20,186 bases of DNA from Ruminococcaceae bacterium UBA2656. Its GTDB lineage: Bacteria; Bacillota; Clostridia; Oscillospirales; Acutalibacteraceae. The translations under genes were made by a program, and so were the position numbers. The notes below the pieces were generated by a model, which worked only from the letters and a program-made list of their open reading frames with translations, ran no database searches and was not told where the DNA came from. The stretch is taken from positions 2,848 through 23,033 of the forward strand of contig DENA01000026.1 of NCBI GenBank assembly GCA_002359465.1, in the 5' to 3' direction. Shown here one piece after another: positions 1-7,269 of this stretch; the stretch's first letter is position 1; the number at the start of each line of letters is the position of its first letter.

Positions 1-541
1 CAATAGCGACACTTTGTTTCGTCATATGGGCCGCCGCTGCGAGCTGGTCATGGAAGTCGCTATGGTAAACGGCTGTGCGGTTGATTCTGGAAAGCTTTTG
101 CATCAGGTCCATACATACAATGCCGGAACCGCTGATACCGAAAAGATAAATCGTGCTGCAATTAAGCAATGCCGACACGGCCTTTTCCAGACTTTCAGAA
201 TTGATAAGCCTGTAAGCCTGATTCTGCAGCATCGTATTCAGATTTTGGGCTTTTTTAACCACCATTTCCATGGAATCCTGCTCCTGAATCATATCATCAA
301 AATTTACGACGTCGACGTTATCGTCTTTGGCAAGATCCACCTTCATTGCGGTAAATCCATTATAGCCGAGTTTTTTGGCAAAACGGATAATGGCAGAAGC
401 GGAAACACCGACGCGTTCCCCCAGCACCTGTGCGGAAATCAGCGTCACCTCATTGATATGCTCCAAAACGTATTGCGCCAGCTTTTTTTCTGTAGCAGTG
501 TAGCTGGCGGTTCCTTCCCGTATTTTGTAAATACAGCTCAT
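1..541 (-). CDS. RpiR/MurR-family transcriptional regulator (C-terminus cut by window edge)
   Basis: The frame opens at ATG 541-539 on the minus strand and stays open to the left edge, giving about 180 residues; the C-terminus is missing. An AAGGAG Shine-Dalgarno site lies 7 bases before the ATG. The N-terminal part has the RpiR helix-turn-helix, roughly residues 36-57 with the run VSASAIIRFAKKLGY. A SIS sugar-phosphate-binding fold begins near residue 118, with the phosphate-loop type run LFGISGSG at 133-140. Family members bind DNA and sense phosphosugars. It starts only 17 bases after the murQ stop on the same strand, so the two are probably cotranscribed and the ligand is probably MurNAc-6-phosphate or a related amino-sugar phosphate. 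Recognition of the family is firm; the ligand is inferred from context. Confidence 0.9.
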   Translation of the reverse strand, partial: MSCIYKIREGTASYTATEKKLAQYVLEHINEVTLISAQVLGERVGVSASAIIRFAKKLGYNGFTAMKVDLAKDDNVDVVNFDDMIQEQDSMEMVVKKAQNLNTMLQNQAYRLINSESLEKAVSALLNCSTIYLFGISGSGIVCMDLMQKLSRINRTAVYHSDFHDQLAAAAHMTKQSVAI

Positions 542-558
542 GCGGATTCTCCTTATCC

Positions 559-1512
559 TTATTGATAATGGTGTTTTGCAGGGGTGCAGCCGGTTTCCGC
601 CGTACCTCTTTTTATAGAACGGATCGCTTTTGAGATGTTGCCCTCGCTGTTGTTCAAAATTATTTCACAGTCGGTACGCGCAAGGCCGGTAAGTGCCATG
701 CAAATTGCAATTTTTACATTGGAACCGCTTTCGTTCAGATAACGGGCGGCTTCATCATAACTGCAGCCGCTGCTTATAGCGACAATCTGTTTTGCGCGCT
801 CCACCAGCTTTTTATTGGTAGGTTGTACGTCGACCATCAGGTTTTTATATACCTTCCCATATTTTACCATAAGTGACGTGGAAATCATATTCAAAATCAT
901 TTTTTGTGCGGTGCCTGATTTCATCCTTGTGGAGCCGGTTATTACCTCCGGCCCGACAATTGCTTCAATCCTTACCTGCGCATGTTCGGAGATTTTTGCG
1001 TTGTGTACACAGCTGACGGCGGCGGTGTATGCGCCCACTTCTCCTGCGTAATCCAGCCCGCCGATTACATAGGGCGTCCGGCCGCTTGCGGCAAGGCCGA
1101 TCACGGTGTCTTTTTGTGTCAGCTCCAATTTTTTCAGATCATTCCTGCCAAGCTCACGGTCGTCCTCGGCACCTTCTCTGGCTTTCAGAAGGGCTTCAAA
1201 TCCTCCCGCTATGATTCCCTGAACCAATGTGGCGTTCAGCCCATATGTGGGCGGACATTCACTCGCGTCAAGTACACCCAGCCTTCCCGATGTACCCGCA
1301 CCCATATAAATTACCCTTCCGCCCTTCATTATACGCTTGTGCGCTTCGTCTACTAATGTTTCAATGGAGGGCAAAACTCTTTCAACCGCAAAAGCGACTT
1401 GCTTGTCTTCCTGATTGATGACACGCAGCATTTCAATGGTGCTCATGACATCGATATTTTTACTGTTTTCGTTTCTTTGTTCGGTTTCGAGTATATTTAA
1501 ATCAACTCGCAC
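559..1512 (-). CDS. murQ: N-acetylmuramic acid 6-phosphate etherase
   Basis: This cytosolic enzyme cleaves the lactyl ether of MurNAc-6-phosphate to give GlcNAc-6-phosphate and D-lactate, in cell-wall sugar salvage. The protein (317 aa from the GTG) matches MurQ along its whole length: the EQRNENSKNID start, a SIS fold with MGAGTSGRLG, then LDASECPPTYG and EGAEDDRE, which hold the two catalytic glutamates (E85 and E116 in this numbering), and SRM-type GSTRMKSGTAQK. The open frame reaches a TTG at 1530, but AAGGAG at 1527-1522 lies inside that stretch and is spaced 9 bases from GTG 1512, so GTG 1512 is the likely start. Downstream is an rpiR-type regulator; divergent to it is an amino-sugar PTS operon. 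Confidence 0.95.
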   Translation of the reverse strand: MRVDLNILETEQRNENSKNIDVMSTIEMLRVINQEDKQVAFAVERVLPSIETLVDEAHKRIMKGGRVIYMGAGTSGRLGVLDASECPPTYGLNATLVQGIIAGGFEALLKAREGAEDDRELGRNDLKKLELTQKDTVIGLAASGRTPYVIGGLDYAGEVGAYTAAVSCVHNAKISEHAQVRIEAIVGPEVITGSTRMKSGTAQKMILNMISTSLMVKYGKVYKNLMVDVQPTNKKLVERAKQIVAISSGCSYDEAARYLNESGSNVKIAICMALTGLARTDCEIILNNSEGNISKAIRSIKRGTAETGCTPAKHHYQ

Positions 1513-1665
1513 TGTACATATCTCCTTCAAAATCGTATTAACGCGTTTCGGTGTCTGTTGCTCTATTTATATCTTCTCTTTTGCCTCGTCAGGTCTTATA
1601 GCTGCTGCGTTGCCAATGGGAACGAACCCGTACTATCAATTCCACCTGTAATATCTATAGTTTAT

Positions 1666-1693
1666 ATTATAAGCATTAAAAATATAAATTCAA
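1666..1693 (-). promoter_or_regulatory. Candidate sigma-A promoter for murQ-rpiR
   Basis: On the minus strand TTGAAT (1693-1688) and a perfect TATAAT (1671-1666) are separated by 16 bases. Transcription would start near 1659 and run into murQ. The box match is seen directly; activity is inferred. Confidence 0.6.
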
Positions 1694-1694
1694 G

Positions 1695-1709
1695 ATTTTA
1701 GCATAAAAT
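1695..1709. repeat. Inverted repeat, possible operator
   Basis: ATTTTA-GCA-TAAAAT is a perfect 6-base inverted repeat with a 3-base spacer. It sits directly upstream of the murQ -35 box, where a regulator such as the neighbouring RpiR protein could bind. The surrounding DNA is so AT-rich that chance is possible. Confidence 0.3.
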
Positions 1710-1726
1710 TTATAAATTAAATTTTA
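1704..1726. repeat. 9-bp inverted repeat, possible operator
   Basis: TAAAATTTA and TAAATTTTA form a perfect 9-base inverted repeat around a 5-base centre, partly overlapping the shorter repeat at 1695-1709. It lies between the divergent murQ and PTS promoters. It is a candidate binding site for the RpiR-type regulator, with the caution that the region is almost entirely A and T. Confidence 0.35.
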
Positions 1727-1888
1727 AAACAAATATATGATCTATTCAATAAATAACGGTGATCTCCAAGACAATCAGCTTTAAGATTATTTAGAATATG
1801 TAGGTTTAATCAGAAAATATGGAGGAAATGAAGATAGAGATATCTTGCGGTTTAATAAAATAATATTTTAATAAATTATAAATTATTA

Positions 1889-1917
1889 TTGACTTTTATT
1901 TTTAAATAATATATACT
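1889..1917 (+). promoter_or_regulatory. Candidate sigma-A promoter for the PTS-nanE operon
   Basis: TTGACT (1889-1894) and TATACT (1912-1917) are separated by exactly 17 bases, close to the sigma-A consensus. The first gene starts 30 bases after the -10 box. A TAAAAT-N3-ATTTTA inverted repeat lies just upstream at 1856-1870. Confidence 0.7.
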
Positions 1918-1947
1918 TATCCTCAATAAATACGTGGAGTGATATGA

Positions 1948-2364
1948 ATGAGCGACGGGGAAGCAAACAGAAAAATTCTTCTTGTCAGCCATGGGAAAAT
2001 TGCGGAGGCCATGGCTTATGCTGCAACTTTGATTATGGGAGGTACAGATGCGGTTGATTCCCTGTGCCTGGAAGAGAATGAATCACTTGAGAGCTTTATT
2101 GCCAGAATTGAAGAAAAAACAAGTGAAAAACGGGAATATATCGTGTTGGCCGACCTGATGAGCGGTACGCCTTTTAACGCAGCTTTTGTTGTGAAGCAAA
2201 AAAAGGATCATTTTGAAATCATCGTAGGATTCAATTTAACCGTGCTTCTTTCACTGATAAACGACATGGATGCCAGCTTTGATCAGGCAATTGAGAACGC
2301 CGTCAGTTTGGGAAAAGAAATGATCTTTCAGATTAGACCGGAAAATATGCCAAAGTTAGATTAA
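1948..2364 (+). CDS. PTS mannose/fructose/sorbose-family EIIA component
   Basis: This 138-residue cytosolic phosphotransferase domain accepts phosphate from HPr and passes it to EIIB. The N-terminal run ILLVSHGKIAEAM carries the expected phospho-histidine, H15, and the run ADLMSGTPFNAA near residue 71 is typical of the mannose-family EIIA fold. Length fits a stand-alone EIIA. The start ATG 1948 is preceded by GTGGAG at 1934-1939; an overlapping ATG at 1944 is out of frame. It is the first gene of the PTS-nanE-HPr operon. The sugar cannot be read from EIIA; nanE downstream points to an N-acetylated hexosamine. Confidence 0.9.
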   Translation: MSDGEANRKILLVSHGKIAEAMAYAATLIMGGTDAVDSLCLEENESLESFIARIEEKTSEKREYIVLADLMSGTPFNAAFVVKQKKDHFEIIVGFNLTVLLSLINDMDASFDQAIENAVSLGKEMIFQIRPENMPKLD

Positions 2365-2479
2365 TGATTGCGGATATTCCTCGCGAAGGAGCAAGTCGGC
2401 GATACAAAAAAACCGTTCTCAACCCTTGGCCTGGAATTGCGCAGTTGATTGATAATAAAATGATAAGGGGGTGTGGAAA

Positions 2480-2953
2480 ATGGCGATCGTAGTGTCAAGA
2501 ATAGACGAAAGACTGGTTCATGGCCAAGTGGCCTACAGCTGGAGTGTGGCCTATAATGTCGATACGATTATTGTGGTTGATGACTTTTGCGCAAAGGATC
2601 AAATGCAGAAAATGCTGATAGGAATGGCAGTCCCAAAGGGTAAGAAAAATCATATTTTTACTGTGGATGAGACAATACAGTATTTTCACGACGGGAAAGA
2701 TTTAAAAGAGAAAATTTTTCTGGTAGCCAAAGGACCGGAAGTTTACCTGAAGTTAGCCAGGGGCGACGTAAACATAAAGAGCATAAATGTTGGCGGAATG
2801 TATTTTCAGGAAGGTAAAAAACAGCTTTCCAAAACCGTTTATGTGAATGATCAGGAAATCGAAACTTTCAGGCAGCTTCAGGCTCTCGGCGTCGAATCCG
2901 AGATCAGGACTTCCCCAAAAGACAAGACCTTGGATCTATACAGCCTATGTTAG
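2480..2953 (+). CDS. PTS mannose/fructose/sorbose-family EIIB component
   Basis: EIIB takes phosphate from EIIA on a histidine and transfers it to the incoming sugar. The protein (157 aa) begins MAIVVSRIDERLVHGQV, where RLVHGQV is the family signature and H14 the phosphorylated residue. The middle run INVGGMYF near residue 107 is also typical. The frame opens at GTG 2471, but that codon lies in the Shine-Dalgarno stretch AAGGGGGTG, so ATG 2480 is the better start. The gap after EIIA (115 bases) is larger than elsewhere in the operon and holds no clear terminator. Confidence 0.93.
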   Translation: MAIVVSRIDERLVHGQVAYSWSVAYNVDTIIVVDDFCAKDQMQKMLIGMAVPKGKKNHIFTVDETIQYFHDGKDLKEKIFLVAKGPEVYLKLARGDVNIKSINVGGMYFQEGKKQLSKTVYVNDQEIETFRQLQALGVESEIRTSPKDKTLDLYSLC

Positions 2954-3000
2954 CCGTCTGATTGAAAAACATGCTTAAAATGGTTAGAGGGGATGGTATT

Positions 3001-4578
3001 ATGTCTACTTTGAGCGCTTTGGCATTGAGTGCCTTTATCGCGTTGCTTATTTTGGAAAATTACGGATACGGTTATTGGATGATCAGCAGACCGGTGGTAG
3101 GCGGAGCAATATTGGGCCTTCTCATGGGAGATCTCAACACAGGTCTGCTTGTTGGCGGCAGTGTGGAACTGATGTTTATGGGGGTGCTTCCGATCGGCGG
3201 TTCCGTACCGCCAAACGCACAGATAGCAGGCCTGATTGGAACCGCTTTCGCAATTTTGTCGGGAGGAAAACCCGAAATCGGAATTGTGCTGGCAATGCCG
3301 GTGGGAATTCTGGCGCAGTTCCTGATTATGCTCGCATGGAACGTCAATATCTACCTCGTACATAGAGCCGACAGGTTCATTAAAGAGGGGAATACCAAAA
3401 AGGTGGAAAGAACCCACTTAATGGGCCTTGTTGTTTTTTACGTCATTTTCTTTATAGCCACATTTTTTGCGCTGCGCTTCGGGAGCGAGTGGGTTTCAAA
3501 TTTAGTAGCTTCCCTTCCGGCTTGGCTGAACACGGGGCTGAAAGCGACTTCGACCATCCTTCCCGCGGTTGGCATGGCCATGCTGATCAAAATGATGGAT
3601 GTGAAGAAATATTGGTCGTTCCTGCTTCTGGGGTTTGTCCTATCCGAATATTTAAAGCTGGACGTCTTGTCCATCTCTTTGCTGGGTCTGGCAATTGCCG
3701 CCGGTATCTTTGCTTTGAGCAAGCAGGAGAACGGAGAAAACATTTTTGCTGACAATGGAAATGAAGCCCCCAGAGAATCTTTGCTTACCGATAAAGACTT
3801 AAAAAAAGTTTTTATAAGATCCTTTTTCTCCATGACCTCAATCAACTATGAGCGATACTGCAATCTTGGCTTTTGCTATGCGATGATTCCGGCTTTAAAA
3901 AAGCTGTATAAAGATGAAAATGCTTATAAGGAAGCGCTGGTGAGGAACAATGAGTTCTTTAACTGCCATCCTTATACCGGAAACGCTGTCATCGGTGTGA
4001 CCCTGGCGCTGGAAGAAGAGAAATCGCGGACGAATCAGCTGGCCCCTGAGGTTATATCTTCGACAAAAGCTGCACTGATGGGTCCTTTGTCCGGAATTGG
4101 CGATTCGCTTTTTAAAGCAACGTTTATGACGATTTTTGCGGCCATAGGCGCCGGAATGTGCCTGAGCGGCAACTTCCTGGGTCCCATTGTCTTCATTGTT
4201 CCAAACGTCTTGTTAAATGTTTTTTCAAGATGGTATTTTATTAAATTTGGTTATCGTTTTGGTATCAAGCTCGTCAGTAAAATTAACGAATCCAATTTGA
4301 TAGACAAATTTGTACAGGTCGCCACTATCGTAGGACTAATGGTAACTGCTGCAATGATCGTGAATTTTGTAAAAGTGCCGATTGCGCTGCAGTTCGTTTC
4401 CGCCGGTAAAAAAATTGTGGTACAGGACCTTTTGAATCAGATTCTGCCGGGCCTTGTCCCTGTGGCGATTACATTGCTTTACTACAAAATTTTAAATAAA
4501 TCACAGCAGGGCAATTATATCTGTATCCTGATCAGCTTTGCACTTGGCATTATCGGGAAACTATTATCAATACTCTAA
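3001..4578 (+). CDS. Fused PTS mannose-family EIIC-EIID permease
   Basis: This 525-residue membrane protein appears to combine the two permease subunits that are normally separate. Residues 1 to about 240 are EIIC-like, hydrophobic, with the run VGGSVELMFMGVLPIGG near 52-67. A polar linker (about 241-263) follows. From about 264, LTDKDLKKVFIRSFF opens an EIID domain with NYERYCNLGFCYAMIPALKK, NCHPYTGNAVIGVTLALEEE and MGPLSGIGDS. The frame is unbroken, so this is a true fusion in this sequence. The start ATG 3001 follows AGAGGGG at 2986-2992; a longer frame to TTG 2962 has no Shine-Dalgarno site. Together with EIIA and EIIB it makes a complete transporter that phosphorylates its sugar on entry. 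Confidence 0.93.
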   Translation: MSTLSALALSAFIALLILENYGYGYWMISRPVVGGAILGLLMGDLNTGLLVGGSVELMFMGVLPIGGSVPPNAQIAGLIGTAFAILSGGKPEIGIVLAMPVGILAQFLIMLAWNVNIYLVHRADRFIKEGNTKKVERTHLMGLVVFYVIFFIATFFALRFGSEWVSNLVASLPAWLNTGLKATSTILPAVGMAMLIKMMDVKKYWSFLLLGFVLSEYLKLDVLSISLLGLAIAAGIFALSKQENGENIFADNGNEAPRESLLTDKDLKKVFIRSFFSMTSINYERYCNLGFCYAMIPALKKLYKDENAYKEALVRNNEFFNCHPYTGNAVIGVTLALEEEKSRTNQLAPEVISSTKAALMGPLSGIGDSLFKATFMTIFAAIGAGMCLSGNFLGPIVFIVPNVLLNVFSRWYFIKFGYRFGIKLVSKINESNLIDKFVQVATIVGLMVTAAMIVNFVKVPIALQFVSAGKKIVVQDLLNQILPGLVPVAITLLYYKILNKSQQGNYICILISFALGIIGKLLSIL

Positions 4579-4610
4579 ATTAATCTGATTCTATATGAAG
4601 GTGTGGTTGG

Positions 4611-5315
4611 ATGACGGAAAAAAAGGAAATGATTTTAAATCAAATCAGACATGGACTGATTGTTTCCTGTCAGGCAAGAAAAGGATGGGCAATGCATGGA
4701 AGCGAAATCATGGCTGCTTTTGCTAAGGCTGCGGAGGAGGGCGGCGCGGTTGGAATCAGGGCCAATGGCGAGGATGATATCCGTGCCATTTCCCAAAAGG
4801 TGAAGCTGCCCATTATCGGCATCAATAAAAGCTGGGACGCAGACAAACGCGTTTTCATTACCCCCGATTACGACAGCGCCAGAAAAGTGATTGAAGCCGG
4901 TGCGAAAATTGTTGCTCTGGACGGGACGAAAAGGGAAAGGCCCAACGGCGAAACACTGCGTTCCATCATAGAAAAGATTAACGCCGATTATCCCGATATT
5001 CTGGTTATGGCGGACATTTCCACCTATGATGAGGGCGTTTATGCAAGTGATTGCGGGGCTGATATCGTCTCGACGACTCTTTGCGGATATACGCCGCAGA
5101 CGAGCAATATTCAGGGCTTTGATTATGAGCTTGTTGAAAAGCTTGTAAAAAACCTGCCCAGGCCGATTATCGCGGAGGGGAGAATCCACACGAAGGAAGA
5201 TGCGCTGAAGATTCTGCGGATGGGATGTCACTGTATTGTCGTTGGAACAGCGATCACAAGGCCTGAAATCATCACTTCGTGGTATGCCGGGGAATTAAAA
5301 AAGATGGATCTGTAA
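4611..5315 (+). CDS. nanE: N-acylglucosamine-6-phosphate 2-epimerase (ManNAc-6-P epimerase)
   Basis: NanE converts ManNAc-6-phosphate to GlcNAc-6-phosphate in the cytosol. The 234-residue TIM-barrel protein carries the family runs GLIVSCQA (15-22), GAVGIRANG, PIIGINKSW with the expected catalytic lysine at K73, ALDGTKRERPNG, MADISTYDEG and IIAEGRIHTKEDA with a conserved glutamate at E189. Length is normal. AAGGTGTGG precedes ATG 4611. Position between the PTS and the HPr-like gene suggests that the PTS delivers ManNAc-6-phosphate or a sugar reaching it. NagA and NagB, needed to continue to fructose-6-phosphate, are not in the window. Confidence 0.95.
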   Translation: MTEKKEMILNQIRHGLIVSCQARKGWAMHGSEIMAAFAKAAEEGGAVGIRANGEDDIRAISQKVKLPIIGINKSWDADKRVFITPDYDSARKVIEAGAKIVALDGTKRERPNGETLRSIIEKINADYPDILVMADISTYDEGVYASDCGADIVSTTLCGYTPQTSNIQGFDYELVEKLVKNLPRPIIAEGRIHTKEDALKILRMGCHCIVVGTAITRPEIITSWYAGELKKMDL

Positions 5316-5378
5316 CCGGCCGGTAATAACAGTCATGGTCTGATTTCCGGTTCGTAAAAAATTTGTGAAGGAAACAGT

Positions 5379-5636
5379 ATGGAAAAATTTGATTATATCA
5401 TTCAGGATCAGCTTGGCCTACATGCGAGGCCGGCAGGCATGCTTGTAAAAATAGCTCAGAGCTGCGGCTCTCAAATCCAGGTTTTGATGGAGGGGAAAAC
5501 GGCGGACGCAAAGCGCCTGTTTGCCCTGATGAGCCTGTCTGCAAAGAAAAATGACAGGCTCACGTTTATGGTTGAAGGCGAAAAAGAGCACGAAGACTGC
5601 ATGCGTCTGAAAACATTCTGCCGGGAAAACTTGTAA
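5379..5636 (+). CDS. HPr-like PTS phosphocarrier protein lacking the regulatory Ser46
   Basis: This 85-residue protein has the HPr fold pattern: QLGLHARPAGMLV with the phospho-acceptor H15 and R17, then GKTADAKRLFALMSLS. In HPr of Firmicutes residue 46 is the serine phosphorylated by HPr kinase; here it is Arg46 (alignment: AKS in HPr, AKR here). It should therefore carry PTS phosphate but not serve the CcpA arm of catabolite control. GAAGGA (5367-5372) lies 6 bases before the ATG. It is the last gene of the PTS operon, which suggests a dedicated phosphocarrier for this transporter. Family recognition is firm; the dedicated role is inferred. Confidence 0.88.
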   Translation: MEKFDYIIQDQLGLHARPAGMLVKIAQSCGSQIQVLMEGKTADAKRLFALMSLSAKKNDRLTFMVEGEKEHEDCMRLKTFCRENL

Positions 5637-5707
5637 ACGCCGCTATTCTGCGCACGCAGCAAAAATGCGGATGCTGCCCGGCCTGTCACTTTTATTCAAA
5701 CCAATTC

Positions 5708-5743
5708 AGAGCATCCGGTTTCGATCGGATGCTCTTTTGTTTT
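5708..5743 (+). terminator. Rho-independent terminator of the PTS-nanE operon
   Basis: A perfect 10-bp stem (AGAGCATCCG / CGGATGCTCT) with an 8-base loop is followed by TTTGTTTT. It lies 72 bases after the HPr-like gene and is a textbook intrinsic terminator. Confidence 0.92.
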
Positions 5744-6004
5744 ACATTTATCGTCCCGCCCTTTTTGGACTGCAGAATGTTTCTGTTTATGTATCAGGCT
5801 CTCAAACATAAAAAATTAAAACCTTACATGGCTGTTGGACAACGGCGCACAGTCCATTTCCATTTGCGGCAGTACCGGTAAAACATCGCCGTGCGCTGCT
5901 TGACGCCTGCAAGTAAACCATTACATAAATAAAATGCAATTTATTCAGTGATTTTCGTATTTATCTGATAGAGATAACATAATTCTTATAATTTTAAAAA
6001 ACCA
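5744..6004. other. Non-coding spacer without recognised feature
   Basis: I see no supported gene, RNA or strong repeat here. A weak GCGCAC/GTGCGC pairing between about 5856 and 5904 was noted but is not convincing. The stretch becomes AT-rich towards the lacI promoter. Confidence 0.5.
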
Positions 6005-6033
6005 TTGACAAATTTTGTTCTAAATGCTAACAT
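6005..6033 (+). promoter_or_regulatory. Candidate sigma-A promoter of the lacI-ABC operon
   Basis: A perfect TTGACA (6005-6010) is followed after 17 bases by TAACAT (6028-6033), with TG one base upstream (extended -10, TGCTAACAT). Transcription would begin near 6040, inside the palindrome at 6039-6052. The leader to lacI would be about 190 bases. Confidence 0.75.
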
Positions 6034-6038
6034 ATTTG

Positions 6039-6052
6039 TGTAATTAATTACA
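6039..6052. promoter_or_regulatory. LacI-type operator candidate O1
   Basis: TGTAATTAATTACA is a perfect 14-bp palindrome sharing the TGTAAT/ATTACA arms with the second site at 6133-6148. It covers the predicted transcription start, a classical place for repression by the LacI-family protein encoded next. Confidence 0.6.
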
Positions 6053-6132
6053 TAATTTTGATATGAATAGAATAATATTAATTATATTTAGAAAAAACGC
6101 CGCTAATCAGTGCGTATTTTATTTTACAATAA

Positions 6133-6148
6133 ATGTAATCGATTACAT
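6133..6148. promoter_or_regulatory. LacI-type operator candidate O2 (also fits a cre site)
   Basis: ATGTAATCGATTACAT is a perfect 16-bp palindrome with the central CG typical of LacI-family operators. It lies in the leader, 95 bases centre-to-centre from the site at 6039-6052. The sequence also satisfies the CcpA cre consensus WTGNAANCGNWNNCW, so it may be read by the local regulator, CcpA, or both. Confidence 0.7.
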
Positions 6149-6232
6149 ACCTCTTTTGAGCAAATATAATTATTTTGAAACATCTCGGATTCAAACCGTC
6201 GAATTTATAAAACTATGTGGAGGTGCCTGTTT

Positions 6233-7237
6233 GTGAGCACAATTGCCGAAGTTGCAAAAGAGGCCGGTGTATCGGTGGCAACAGTATCCCGGGTGATCAA
6301 CAAGAATGGGACGGTTTCAGCTGAAACCCAGCAAAAGGTGTATGCGGCAATTGCAAAATTCGACTACCATCCCAATGTGTGGGGGCGCAGTCTGCGCCGC
6401 CGCGAAAGCCGGATGCTGCTTATTCTTGTGCCTAACATCTCAAACCCCTATTATTCCAATATTGTCAGAGGTATTGAGGATACGGTGCGCCGAAACCGCT
6501 ACAACTCCATGCTCTGTATTACCGATATGGATAAAAGGCGTGCGGGGGAATATTTTGACCTTCTGAGCAGCGGACGCGCCGATGGTGCAATCTTAATGGA
6601 TACCACCAAAGACGATAAAGAAATTCCCCAGCTGGCAAAAAACTTTCCGATTGTCCAGTGCTGTGAATATTGCGGTGACGAAAGCGTGGGACACGTTTCC
6701 ATTGATAATTTTAAAGCGGCCTATGAGGTTGTCCGGTTTCTTTGCTCCATTGGACACAGACGTATTGGTTTTGTCGGCTCCACAAACCAGTTTATTTCCA
6801 CCTGGCAGCGTTGCCTCGGGTATGAAAAGGCGCTGACTGAAAATGGGATGCCGGTGGACGGACGCTATATTGCCCATGCGGACGACGATTATAATTTCCC
6901 CTCCGGCATGCGCGCGGCCAGGCAGTTGCTTTCTCAGCCTGACCGGCCTACCGCGATTTTTTGCATTTCGGATGTAATCGCTCTTGCCGCAATCCGTGCG
7001 GCCGGGGAATTGAATCTTCGCGTTCCTGAGGATTTGACAGTCGTCGGATTTGATGACGTGGAATATGCCACGATGTTTAAACCGATGCTTACAACGGTCA
7101 GCCAGCCCTGTTACATGTTGGGAAAAAATTCCTGCGAGATGCTTTTGGAGCAAATCAACGGCGCTCCCGCGCGTTCCGTCTTTCTGGAGCATAAAATTAT
7201 TCTTCGTGATTCGTCGGTAAGCTATACCGGTGAATAA
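6233..7237 (+). CDS. LacI-family transcriptional regulator
   Basis: This 334-residue repressor starts at GTG 6233, 7 bases after GGAGGTG; the open frame reaches an ATG at 6215 that precedes the Shine-Dalgarno site and is rejected. Residues 2-22 hold the helix-turn-helix with TIAEVAKEAGVSVATVSRVIN, followed by a hinge helix ending NVWGRSLRR. The rest is a periplasmic-binding-protein-like effector domain, including PNISNPYYSNIVRGIE and the C-terminal run GFDDVEYATMFKPMLTTV. Two perfect LacI-style palindromes lie upstream, so autorepression is likely. It heads the ABC transporter and four-enzyme operon, and its effector is probably the imported sugar or an early intermediate. Confidence 0.92.
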   Translation: MSTIAEVAKEAGVSVATVSRVINKNGTVSAETQQKVYAAIAKFDYHPNVWGRSLRRRESRMLLILVPNISNPYYSNIVRGIEDTVRRNRYNSMLCITDMDKRRAGEYFDLLSSGRADGAILMDTTKDDKEIPQLAKNFPIVQCCEYCGDESVGHVSIDNFKAAYEVVRFLCSIGHRRIGFVGSTNQFISTWQRCLGYEKALTENGMPVDGRYIAHADDDYNFPSGMRAARQLLSQPDRPTAIFCISDVIALAAIRAAGELNLRVPEDLTVVGFDDVEYATMFKPMLTTVSQPCYMLGKNSCEMLLEQINGAPARSVFLEHKIILRDSSVSYTGE

Positions 7238-7269
7238 ATAAAATAATGAAGATGAAAGAGGAGAATTGT

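Larger units (their letters stand above)
1513..1947. other. AT-rich divergent regulatory region
   Basis: This 435-base spacer separates murQ (minus) from the PTS operon (plus). It holds one candidate promoter for each direction and AT-rich inverted repeats between them, listed separately. The murQ leader would be about 150 bases. It contains a possible 18-codon upstream frame (GTG at 1645, stop at 1589, minus) without a convincing Shine-Dalgarno site, which I do not call a gene. No riboswitch or RNA gene was recognised. Confidence 0.6.

Noticed and set aside
14..565. Plus-strand open frame over the left end
   Set aside because: It is antisense to the RpiR-type regulator, whose minus-strand frame has clear family motifs and a good Shine-Dalgarno site.
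815..1418. Several plus-strand open frames opposite murQ
   Set aside because: They are shadows of murQ, without Shine-Dalgarno sites or recognisable protein features.
1589..1645. Possible leader peptide frame (18 codons, GTG start, minus strand) in the murQ leader
   Set aside because: No convincing Shine-Dalgarno site, no attenuator hairpin and no meaningful amino-acid run were seen.
5744..6004. Possible small RNA or decayed gene in the spacer
   Set aside because: Only a weak 6-bp pairing and no coherent frame, promoter or terminator pair was found.
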